Positions 43,280 to 54,000 of a stretch of 64,000 bases of DNA are shown here, one piece after another. Source of the stretch: Brachypterus glaber (Eukaryota; Arthropoda; Insecta; Coleoptera; Kateretidae); assembly GCA_958510825.1 (NCBI GenBank), contig OY294049.1, forward strand, positions 29,459,415-29,523,414, written 5' to 3'. Position numbers and translations under genes: made by a program. The notes below the pieces were generated by a model that was not told where the DNA came from, did no database searches, and was given only the letters and a program-made list of their open reading frames with translations. Within the stretch, counting starts at the first letter, position 1. Each line of letters opens with the position of its first letter.

Positions 43280-44600
43280 GCACATAGGCGCTCCTGAACA
43301 TGGGCGGGTATATGCCGACATAGTCCGAAAAAGAAGACGACCGAGCGCGGATATGAGCGGACTGGGGCGGGTACATGCCGACAAAATTGGGAAAGATTGA
43401 CGGACAATGTCAGATAAACGCGGATGTACGCAGACATAATTCGAAAAAAGACGACCGAGCGCAGATTTGAGCGGACTAGGGCGGGTACATGCCGACAATA
43501 TTGAAAAATATTGACGGACAATATCAGATAAACGCGGATATACGCCGACATAATCCGAAAAAAAGACGGTTTGAGCGCAGATATGAGCGGACTGGGGCGG
43601 GTACATGCCGACAAAATTGGGAAAAATTGACGGACAATATCAGATAAACGCGGATGTACGCAGACATCATTCTAAAAAAAGACGACCGAGCGCAGATTTG
43701 AGTGGACTTGGGCGGGTACATGCCGACAACATTGGAAAATTTTGACAGACAATATCATATAATCGCGGATATACGCCGACATAATCCGAAAAAAAAAGAC
43801 GGTTGAGCGCAGATATGAGCGGACTGGGGCGGGTACATGCCGACAAAATTGGGAAAGATGTCAGATAAACGCGGATGTACGCAGACATAATCCGAAAAAA
43901 AAAGACGGTCCAGCGAAGATATGAGCGGGCCAGGGCGGTTACATGCCGACAAAATTGGGAAGGATTGACGGACAATATCAGATAAACGCGGATATACGCC
44001 GACATAATCCGAAAAAAAGACGGTTGAACGCAGATATGAGCGGACTGGGGCGGGTACATGCCGACAAAATTGGGAAAGATTGTCGGACAATGTCAGATAA
44101 ACGCGGATGTACGCAGACATAATTCTAAAAAAAGACGACCGAGCGCAGATTTGAGCGGACTTGGGCGGGTACATGCCGACAACATTGGGAAATATTGACA
44201 GACAATATCATATAAACGCGGATATACGCCGACATAATCCGAAAAAAAAAGACGGTCCAGCGCAGATATGAGCGGGCCAGGGCGGTTACATGCCGACAAA
44301 ATTGGGAAGGATTGACGGACAGTGTCGGATAAACGCGGATATACGCCGATATAATAAAAAAAGACGACCGAGCGTAGATATAAGCGGACTAAGGCGGTTA
44401 CATGCCGACAAAATTGGGAAAGATTAACGGGACAGTTTCGGATAAACGCGGATATACGCCGACATAATCCGAAAAAATAACGACCGAGCGCAGATATGAG
44501 TGGACTAGGGCGGTTACATGCCGACAAAATTGGGAGATTGATGGACAATGTCAGATAAACGCGGATATAAGCCTACATAATACAAGCGCAGGTATGAGCG
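43280..44600. repeat. ~115 bp tandem array, copy 2
   Basis: About eleven monomers like those at 35440-36645, with two alternating subtypes (GGATGTACGCAGACATAATT and GGATATACGCCGACATAATC). Minus-strand frames here are shadows. Confidence 0.9.
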
Positions 44601-45143
44601 GATAAATGCCGACTAATACTCTGACAGACAAAACCACTTAGGCTGGTGTAAGCCGACATGATCGGAACGCGCATAGGCGGATATAAGCCGACTTAATGAA
44701 ACAGAAAAAAAAACAGACTTGGGCAGGTAACAGCCGACATAATGCAGACCTAAATGTCTAACTGTAAATTTAGGATCATTGCAGATATAAATAACACCTG
44801 CTATAGCCGACTCAATGCAACTGAAAAATTTGCCGACTTCTGCGGATCTGATTTTAATTCTAAATTGCGGGTGAAATGCAATTGACGGGTGAACGCGGAT
44901 GTAGCGGGTCTAAAACATATTAAAACGGATTTGTTTTTTCACCCGCACAGAGCTGCACAGATCCGTCATTTTCAGCAGGGTGGATAAAAAAAAGTTTTTG
45001 ATATTTTAGGGGTGGGGGGGACTGTGGGGGTAAATTTTATATTAAATTATTTTGTTAGGGCAGATAAGCATGTATACCAAATTTCAGCTCTCTAAGTCTA
45101 TTCTAAGTGGGTGAAAAAGCATTTGGCAAATTTGACAAATATA

Positions 45144-45145
<2 letters not shown>

Positions 45146-45202
<57 letters not shown>
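45146..45202. repeat. (TA)n microsatellite
   Basis: About 28 uninterrupted TA units directly before the TA-targeting mariner-type element. Confidence 0.97.
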
Positions 45203-45204
<2 letters not shown>

Positions 45205-45929
45205 CAGTGCGGTCCAAAAGTCACCCCCCTCTTAACTTTTGAACGAGTTGAGATATCGATTTCAAATTTAGAACTCTTAAATAAGACAACTTAAACTATC
45301 TTTAAGCATATATTTGATACTTTTATCTCTTAAAATGTGGGCAGGGGGGCATGGGGGAAATTATTTAAATGGAAAGGGGGGTCGTGTGATACATCATTTT
45401 AAAGCCTTTAAAATTCTCTATATAACCATACATTTTTAAATTTTTTAAACATGTTTTTTTAAGGTTTTGATTTTTCAGTTTTTTGTGCTAAAAAAATAAA
45501 TTTTTAAGTTTTTTTTTTGTTAATTTTTATTTATGTCAACTAAAAATTAGTTGAAAAGTATGATTTACTTTTTTTCATTATGAAATTAGGCATTTTTAAA
45601 AAATTGTTTGGATTTTTTAGAGAAATTTTGACAAAAATACCCATTTTCAACCCTATTTTAAACCCAAAAAAAAAATGTTTAAAAAAAATAAAAAATATAC
45701 AGTTAAATGGAAAATTTATAAGCTTTAAAATGATGTATCACACGACCCACCTTTCCATTTAAAAAAATGTCGTCCCATGCCCCCCTGCCCATATTTTAAG
45801 AGCTAAAAGTATCAAATATATGCTTAAAGATAGTTTAAGTTGTCTTATTTAAGAGTTCTAAATTTGAAGTCGATATCTAAACTCGTTCAAAAGTTAAGAG
45901 GGGGGGGGGGTGACTTTTGGACCGCTCAG
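45205..45929. mobile_element. Mariner-type MITE (725 bp, ~205 bp inverted arms)
   Basis: The left end CAGTGCGGTCCAAAAGTCAC is matched by an inverted right end CTGAGCGGTCCAAAAGTCA. TA stands on both sides (45203-45204, 45930-45931). Arms extend about 205 bp (45205-45415, 45721-45929). There is no transposase; the 45580-45762 frame is low-complexity. The termini and TA duplication fit Tc1/mariner. Confidence 0.8.
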
Positions 45930-46247
45930 TATATGGAAGTGAAGTGAATAGAAGGGTTTTAATAACACCCAAAAACGGGCCTTGGTAGGATAAGTGGACG
46001 TGCAAAACCTCGTTGATATATCTCAAAGGGTTTCTGAGTTATTAAATAAAAACCGATTTTTTTAGCCACTTTCAAAGGGGCGTAGCTCCCTTATGACGCA
46101 TTTTTAGACATATGTTTATAGGTACTTTTTGTCATATTTTATGATGTAGAATCATCTGTTAAAATTTCCGATGCTTATTTCAAATACAGCGTGTATATTA
46201 TAAGAAAGGTATTTTTATGTAGATTAATAATTTTGATTCAAAAACAT

Positions 46248-46355
46248 CCCTATTGAAAATGACGGGTCTGGGCGGGTATAAATGGTGCACAAACCGGACT
46301 TGAGCGGGTGAATTTCATCCACTCAAGTCCGATTTCTGCACCATTTTCAACAGGG
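46248..46355. mobile_element. 108 bp miniature of the CCCTGCTG element family
   Basis: It starts CCCTATTGAAAATG and ends CATTTTCAACAGGG, with AT on both sides (46246-46247, 46356-46357). The interior keeps the family words CGGGTCTGGGCGGG and GGACTTGAGCGGGTGAA and is itself palindromic. It shows the family's minimal mobile form. Confidence 0.75.
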
Positions 46356-47521
46356 ATACCTTATCCGTTTACCCGAACGTAATATTTTATATACAAAAAC
46401 CTTCCTCCAGAAATGCTGTATAAAACAGTGAAAACTGCACTAAAATTCGTCCTTCAGTTTTGGAGAAAATCGAGAACATACAACACACAACTTTATTTTT
46501 GATTTGATTAAAAATGCCGTTAGTTTTATATTAAATAATAGTATATTTAAAAACGGGTGCGCGTACTAGGCCTTTGGTGCATGTTGCACCCTCATGCACT
46601 AGAATACAAACGTTCACTCGTTTTAAAATATATTATTAAGCGATTAGTTTTATTATTTTAATTTGTTAAACAATTGCAATAAAATATCTACTAAAAATTA
46701 AAAAAAGCTGCTATATCTGCTACCATTGCAATCTGCTACCACCGCCTCTACTACTTCTACCATTGCATCCGATACCACCGCCTGATTACTTCTACCACGG
46801 ATTGCGTATTATTAAAAGCAACCTAAAAATAAGAAAGTAGATTAAAAATATTATAAAGTAACTACATGTATCAATAATATTTACCTTCAATAATTATTGA
46901 AGGTAAATATTATTGATATATTATAATTTTCTTGTATATATGCTGCAAACTACGGCCACATTTGAGGAAGATTAGCAGTCAGAACATGGTACCTTAGATA
47001 ATTATGGTAATTATGCTCACATCATTAAATAATTACGCATTCCTTCCATCATTGCTAATTTTAAATCCAATCATAATACAAGTAATAGATTTTTATAACA
47101 TTATTGTTAACCATTAAAAACGTAAAAATTAAAAATTTTGACAATAACATAACTGCATTCTTTTATTTATACCAATCATAGGTAATTAGATTGAAAAATA
47201 AGGAAAATCAATAAAAGTTCAAAATTATATATTATGAGAGGGGGGGGGGGGCAGTTAGTAGCTGAAGGCAGTGTATGGAGAAGAAAAGGGTTAAAAATAA
47301 GCATTTCGTTATTTGTACACAGCCTCTAATTTGTTTAAGCAGCAAAAATATTGTATGAAATTATTATGTGAGGTACTAATTTCAAAGGCCTATAACTCGG
47401 AATCCCGGTGCCTAAGGTATGTTTTTGAATTCAAATAATTAATCTACATAAAAATACCTTTCCAATGACATAATTCGTTGCTGTTGAGGAAAGTTTAGGG
47501 TGGACCCAAAATGCCCATTGA
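46356..47521. other. Non-coding stretch with one perfect palindrome
   Basis: No gene is seen. 46869-46918 is a spacerless 50 bp perfect palindrome (25 bp arms, centre CAATAATTATTG). Short CTACTACTTCTACCATTGCA-type repeats lie near 46730-46800. Confidence 0.6.
46869..46918. repeat. Perfect 50 bp palindrome
   Basis: Each 25 bp arm begins TATCAATAATATTTACCTTC; the arms meet with no spacer. Confidence 0.95.
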
Positions 47522-47674
47522 GGAACGTTCAAGTATTACGTAACGCAAATTTTGATCATTTTGGACCCCCATCCCCCCCCCTGTAACGCTATTTTCCTAT
47601 ACCATTAACATGGGCGTAACACTCCAAAATGACCCCACCCCCTCTAGGAGCGTTACGTAATACTTGAACGTTCC
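47522..47674. repeat. MITE-like element with 25 bp perfect inverted repeats
   Basis: GGAACGTTCAAGTATTACGT plus AACGC at the left is exactly inverted at 47650-47674. The 103 bp interior is C- or G-rich with partial symmetry (GACCCCCATCCCC). No target duplication can be named. Confidence 0.8.
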
Positions 47675-48640
47675 CTTGTCCTTTATATTCAAGAATTTTT
47701 TGTCTAGGACGATTTTTGAAATTTTTTGAAAATTCGAAACTACCGTTTTATATTATTCTAGCGCAACTTTTTTTTTGCCCCGATCGGAAAATAATTTTTT
47801 TTTACTAATTCGAGGGCGTAGAATCCCAATCTGACCTTAGAAAAATCCCAGCACCTCACATTTTTGAAATATAAATCCAGGAAATAGACAATTTTTTATC
47901 AAAATATTTAAAAAACGAGTAGAATTTTAAAAGTTTTAGGGTATATTAAAAAAAATACGAGGAATTCGAAAATCTATTTGCGAAGGACCTACTGTCACAG
48001 GAAGTAAGTGAAAATAAATAAAAAGCTTAAAATTAAAGTGCAGAGTTTACTTAATTGCTCATTTGTGGCAAAACTATCAAAGTGTAAAATTTTTATAGGA
48101 CTTAATTTGTAAATTATAAAATATAAAATTCTCTACAAAATATTTATACTAATATTTATTTATTTTGCTTGATTTTTCGTAAAAAGTAATTAAATGAAAA
48201 AGTAATAAATTAAAAGCACACAGTTTAAACTTTTTTCCCGAGCCCAAAAAATATATTCTTCTAATCAATTTAAAGGCACAAAAACTGAATTTGACCTTAA
48301 AAAAATCCAGCACATCTTATTTTTCAAATTTTAGTACATGCAATTATGCCAATTTAAAAATAATTTATAAAAGACAATATTGCTTTATTTTTTTTATGGT
48401 TTTCTAAAAATATCACTTCATTACCGTATTACATAACAATAACATATTAGTTTATTTTTGACCCCTAGTGATGCTTTTTAGCGTTTTTTAGCATGAGTAC
48501 GTGGTACTAAGCTTGTCCCTTTATGCACCCCTCTCCTCACCCCACCCCCTACTTAGTTGTGTCACAGATCAATTTTTTTTAACTTTTTTTACCTAGTATC
48601 CCTACTTATTCTACCTATAAATTGATAGTTTCCATAATCT
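47675..48640. other. Non-coding stretch
   Basis: AT-rich, with no credible gene on either strand. Confidence 0.5.
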
Positions 48641-49117
48641 AAGTTGGGTATTTTGCTTTCCCATTTTGAAAATTTTCAAAATTTCGGAAAGCCTTATATT
48701 CGTGCAAAAATTTCAATTTTTTTTTACGTATTTTTGCGTTTTATGTATAAATCAATTTCAAGCAAAAAAAATATATCGGTCGGTCGATCGGTCTGTCCGG
48801 GAAATCTTTTGGGCACGATAACTTAACAACGCTTTAAGCTAGAGACTTGAAATTTGAAGTACGGGTATTTTACCAAAAGTTCTCGCTCGGGATTGTTTTT
48901 GGTGGACATTGGGGTGCGGCAAGGGGGGCAAATGGGGTAAAATACATTTTTTTAGAAAAATGTGAAAATTGCTATTAGGGGTTTTTGAGGTTGCTGAAAT
49001 TGAATCTGATAATATTATTATTAAATAATTTTTTTCTAACTCCACCCTCGAGGGTATGAGGGGGTTAATATTTTTTAATATTTTCAATATTTTCGTCAAA
49101 ATTGATATATAGGGGTT
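48641..49117. repeat. Dispersed repeat X, copy 1
   Basis: Nearly identical to 51061-51530. It includes GGTCGGTCGATCGGTCTGTC and GGGCAAATGGGGTAAAATAC. Here it joins directly to the inverted Y-type sequence at 49118, showing a deletion junction. Confidence 0.85.
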
Positions 49118-52100
49118 TTTGTCTTAATAAGACTAGTTATTAGATATTGCAATCCTAAAGGGTACCCGTTTTAGATTTTTTAATTTGCCAAAAATTAAGC
49201 CATGCATTTCCAAAGGCTCTCGCATAAATTAAAGATTCTATTGAATTTTAATCCATGTGAAGTAAAGATAAAACTATAACTTCGCGTATTAATTACACTA
49301 GGCAACATGCTTTCTTGCCCTGATCGCAGACCTTTTCTCGACTAATTTTGAGTCGCTGAGATGGCCTCAGAATGTTTTTACTACCTCAGATTTCTGAGAA
49401 AAATGAGACAAAAGTGGTAAAAAATCATTATTTTATCCCTCTTTTGTTCTAAAATCATGGGAGATAAAAATATTCTGAGGACAAATTTTGATTCAGAGAC
49501 TCAATATTAGTTAAAATACACTGCCCAGTAAAAGAGCTTTTCTATTTTACACCTCCGCGCGTAAAATGGATTTTTTATTATTAGATTTACTTTTAGCAAC
49601 CTTAAAAATATACAAATTTTCACGAAAATCACCCCCCGCCTTTGGTTAAAAAGTATTTTATCCACCGCCTATAAATCACGGGTCTCTAAAAACAAACTGT
49701 ATAAAATTTAAAACGGCCGGCTGTGGATAAAGTAGTATTCTGCGTATAATAGCTATTATTTATTCGGGTGATTAGGCCACTCGCCTATCGGCTCGTGTCC
49801 CAAAGTTCACCCTCGTTGATTAATAGCTATTATTATACGCTCGTTGAATAATATACTATTAAATATTCTACAAAAACATTTCTAATCATTTTTGTCTTAA
49901 TACGACTAGTTATTAGATATTGCAATCCTTCTATAAAGGGTACCCGTTTTAGATTTTTTTAATTTGCCAAAAATTAAGCGATATATTTCCAGAAGACTCT
50001 CGCATAAATTGAAGATTCTATTGAATTTTAATCCATGTGAAGTAAAGATAAAATTATAACTTCGCGTATTAATTACACTAGGCAACATGCTTTCTTGCCC
50101 TGATCGCAGGCCTTTTTTCGACTAATTTTGGGTCGCTGAGATGGCCTCAGAATGTTTCTACTACTTCAGATTTCTGAGAATAAAAGTAAAAATGAGACAA
50201 AAGTGGTAAAAAATCATTATTTTATCCCTCTTTTGTTCTAAAATCATGGGAGATAAAAATATTCTGAGGACAGATTTGTATTCAGAGACTCAATATTAGT
50301 TAAAATACACTGCCCAGTAAAACAGCTTTTCCATTTTACACCTCCGCGCGTAAAATGAATTTTTTATTATTAGATTTACTTTTCGCAACCTTAAAAATAT
50401 ACCAATTTTCACGTCTCTTTCGGGGTGCAGTTAGAACTTTTTTATTATCAGATTCTCTTTCAGCAACCTTAAAAACGCCAATACACCAATTTTCACAAAA
50501 ACTACCCCCACCCCTCAGGGGGTGAAATTAGAAAAATGTTATTAAAAGATTCAGGTTTAGCGACCTCCAAAAACCCCAATATATAAATTTTCAAGAAAAC
50601 TACCCCCCGTCCCTTTGGGGTGGAGTTAGAATTTTTTTATACTTAGATTTACTTTCAGCAACCTCAAAAACCCCAATATGCTAAATTTCACAAAAACTAC
50701 CCCCACCCCTCAGGGGGTGGATTTAGAATTTTTCTGTTATCAGATTCACTTTCAGCAACCTCGAACACCACAATATACCAGTTTTTACGAAAACTACCCC
50801 CCACCCCTCAGGGGATGAAATTAGAAAAAAAATATTATCAGATTCATATTCTTCAACCCCAAAAACCCCTATATATCAATTTTGACGAAAATATTGAAAA
50901 TATTAAAAAATATTAACCCCCTCATACCCTCGGGGGTGGAGTTAGAAAAAAATTATTTAATAATAATATTATCAGATTCAATTTCAGCAACCTCAAAAAT
51001 CCCTATATAGCAATTTTCACATTTTTCTAAAAAAATGTATTTTACCCCATTTGCCCCCCTTGCCCCTTGAAAATTTTTAAAATTTCGGAAAGCCTTATAT
51101 TCGTGCAAAAATTTCAATTTTTTTTTTCGTATTTTTGCGTTTTATTTCGTTTTATGTATAAATCAATTTCAAGCAAAAAAAATATATCGGTCGGTCGATC
51201 GGTCTGTCCGGGAAATCTTTTGGGCACGATAACTTAACAACGCTTTAATCTAGAGACTTGAAATTTGAAGTACGGGTATTTTACCAAAAGTTCTCGCTCG
51301 GGATTGTTTTTGGTGGACATTGGGGTGCAAGGGGGGCAAATGGGGTAAAATACATTTTTTTAGAAAAATGTGAAAATTGCTATATAGGGGTTTTTGAGGT
51401 TGCTGAAATTGAATCTGATAATATTATTATTAAATAATTTTTTTCTAACTCCACCCCCGAGGGTATGAGGGGGTTAATATTTTTTAATATTTTCAATATT
51501 TTCGTCAAAATTGATATATAGGGGTTTTTGGGGTTGAAGAATATGAATCTGATAATATTTTTTTTCTAATTTCATCCCCTGAGGGGTGGGGGGTAGTTTT
51601 CGTAAAAACTGGTATATTGTGGTGTTCGAGGTTGCTGAAAGTGAATCTGATAACAGAAAAATTCTAAATCCACCCCCTGAGGGGTGGGGGTAGTTTTTGT
51701 GAAATTTAGCATATTCGGGTTTTTGAGGTTGCTGAAAGTAAATCTAAGTATAAAAAAATTCTAACTCCACCCCAAAGGGACGGGGGGTAGTTTTCTTGAA
51801 AATTTATATATTGGGGTTTTTGGAGGTCGCTAAACCTGAATCTTTTAATAACATTTTTCTAATTTCACCCCCTGAGGGGTGGGGGTAGTTTTTGTGAAAA
51901 TTGGTGTATTGGCGTTTTTAAGGTTGCTGAAAGAGAATCTGATAATAAAAAAGTTCTAACTGCACCCCCAAAGAGACGTGAAAATTGGTATATTTTTAAG
52001 GTTGCGAAAAGTAAATCTAATAATAAAAAATTCATTTTACGCGCGGAGGTGTAAAATGGGAAAGCTGTTTTACTGGGCAGTGTATTTTAACTAATATTGA

Positions 52101-52796
52101 GTCCTTGAATACAAATCTGTCCTCAGAATATTTTTATCTCCCATGAGGGATAAAATAATGATTTTTTACCACTTTTGTCTCATTTTTACCTTTTATTCTC
52201 AGAAATCTGAGGTAGTAGAAACATTCTGAGGCCATCTCAGCGACCCAAAATTAGTCGAAAAAAGGCCTGCGGTCAGGGCAAGAAAGCATGTTGCCTAGTG
52301 TAATTAATACGCGAAGTTATAATTTTATCTTTACTTCACATGGATTAAAATTCAATAGAATCTTCAATTTATGCGAGAGTCTTCTGGAAATACATCGCTT
52401 AATTTTTTGCAAATTAAAAAAATCTAAAACGGGTACCCTTTATAGAAGGATTGCAATATCTAATAACTAGTCGTATTAAGACAAAAATGATTAGAAATGT
52501 TTTTGTAGAATATTTAATAGTATATTATTCAACGAGCGTATAATAATAGCTATTAATCAACGAGGGTGAACTTTGGGACACGAGCCGATAGGCGAGTGGC
52601 CTAATCACCCGAATAAATAATAGCTATTATACGCAGAATACTACTTTATCCACAGCCGGCCGTTTTAAATTTTATACAGTTTGTTTTTAGAGACCCGTGA
52701 TTTATAGGCGGTGGATAAAATACTTTTTAACCAAAGGCGGGGGGTGATTTTCGTGAAAATTGGTATATTTTTAAGGTTGCTAAAAGTAAATCTAAT
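49118..52796. repeat. Giant palindrome (arms to ~1.9 kb) interrupted by the BEL element
   Basis: The left arm is 49118-51064. The right arm runs 51328-52796 and then, after the retrotransposon, 59807-60271. The spacer is about 263 bp. Arms include ~100 bp tandem blocks (ACCCCTCAGGGGGTG with its inverse CACCCCCTGAGGGGT) and a TCTTAATACGACTAGTTATT end. The outer portion (49118-49585) matches 59802-60271 better than the inner copy (49880-50345). Open frames such as 49906-50088 and 52288-52470 are the two arms of one sequence and not genes. Confidence 0.8.
52792..52796. other. BEL target-site duplication, left (CTAAT)
   Basis: CTAAT followed by TGTTAGGA, the first eight bases of the BEL LTR, then the N gap. 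The same CTAAT follows the 3' LTR at 59802-59806, and the paralogous site near 52012 has it once. Confidence 0.85.
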
Positions 52797-52804
52797 TGTT
52801 AGGA
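52797..52804 (+). mobile_element. First 8 bp of a BEL 5' LTR, cut by the gap
   Basis: TGTTAGGA is identical to the start of the LTRs at 53649 and 59524. It is the true 5' end of the element whose 3' end is at 59801. Confidence 0.75.
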
Positions 52805-53004
52805 NNNNNNNNNNNNNNNNNNNNNNNNNNNNNNNNNNNNNNNNNNNNNNNNNNNNNNNNNNNNNNNNNNNNNNNNNNNNNNNNNNNNNNNNNNNNNNNN
52901 NNNNNNNNNNNNNNNNNNNNNNNNNNNNNNNNNNNNNNNNNNNNNNNNNNNNNNNNNNNNNNNNNNNNNNNNNNNNNNNNNNNNNNNNNNNNNNNNNNNN
53001 NNNN
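52805..53004. other. Assembly gap (200 N)
   Basis: Exactly 200 N. It lies inside the 5' LTR of the BEL insertion, a common place for contigs to break. Confidence 0.99.
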
Positions 53005-53648
53005 CCCTACCCCCCTTTACCCCCTCTCATCTACGCCCTTGCTTAGGTCATAGGAAAAATAGTATAACTACACACCTTGACGCAAACCTATTTCAGTGCA
53101 CTCTGAGCGCTTTTTTTACTCGGCTTCACCTTGTGCACTCTTGTCACAAGTCTTGTGCACTGAAAACTAGCTTCGCGTACCTACTCGGTGCGTAATTTAC
53201 TATTGCTATCGAGATGATCAAGAGCGGTTTTATAGTATATTAAAGTACTAGTTTCATAACATACGTTTTTAGCGCACGAGTACAAGTTTAGAACACGAGC
53301 CGTTTGCGGCGAGTTTTCTAAAGTACTAGTGCTCTAAAAACGTGTTATGAAACGGGTGCTTTATACAGTTTTTTCTAAAATTTAAAAAACTTACATTTAA
53401 ATTGATGATTGATTTAGGGATTTTTGTTTTGGGTGGGCATTACAGTTTACACTATGTTTAAAATTCTAAGAACAAATGATATTTTGATATATTTTCTTTT
53501 TTCACTGCAATTAACCAGTCCACAATTTTAACACGGTAAAAAATAACCCAAACACAAAATTTTGTAAAAAATTAAACTTTAAATCGACATTGACATTTGC
53601 ACGCAAAACATCAAGAGATAGGCTTTTGTATGTTGCCAACCCAACAGA
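53005..53648. other. Unrelated flank carried with the BEL contig
   Basis: Not BEL and not the palindrome family. It holds an imperfect inverted repeat (about 53245-53285 against 53320-53362: AAAGTACTAG, CGTTTTTAG). No gene is seen. It probably comes from the 5' flank of a different BEL copy. Confidence 0.6.
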
Positions 53649-53926
53649 TGTTAGGAAAAGCCCATTATTATTTTTAATATTTCCCGCTTAAAATTCAAAT
53701 TTAAATAAGGTTGGGTTTTTACGCGCAAAAGGTTGGCAACACTGTTGTATTGTCAGTCAGCTGAGTAAGGTCGGCGTACCCGCGGTATTCTTTTTATCGT
53801 TAGTATTTTTCACACGGCATTTTCGAAATAAGTTTGTATGTACCCATTTGTTACAAGTTAAATATATGTCCTTTAAAGTTCTATCGAAGTTTTATTGTGA
53901 ACGGGTAGTTCCTCTAGGGCTTCACA
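53649..53926 (+). repeat. BEL 5' LTR
   Basis: 278 bp, starting TG and ending CA, with the same length as the 3' LTR. Contains GTCAGTCAGCTGAGTAAGGT, a plausible transcription-start region. Confidence 0.93.
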
Positions 53927-53930
53927 TTTG

Positions 53931-53948
53931 TGGCGACCGTGACAGGAC
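53931..53948 (+). promoter_or_regulatory. Primer-binding site
   Basis: TGGCGACCGTGACAGGAC, four bases after the LTR, is the form usual in BEL elements. The complementary tRNA is not assigned. Confidence 0.7.
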
Positions 53949-54000
53949 TTGTGATCTTTAAGTGGACAAACCGGGGTAACAAGTGTGTGTTGTTTTGAAA

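Larger units (their letters stand above)
37251..44980. mobile_element. Large non-coding TIR element, copy 2 (7.7 kb)
   Basis: Same ends as copy 1: a 26 bp perfect terminal inverted repeat, CCCTGCTGAAAATGACGGAT onward. It is flanked by TG on both sides (37249-37250, 44981-44982) and lies 16 bp after copy 1. Two different two-base flanks (TA and TG) suggest two separate insertions, not one tandem duplication. It keeps a ~395 bp central spacer that copy 1 has lost. Confidence 0.8.
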
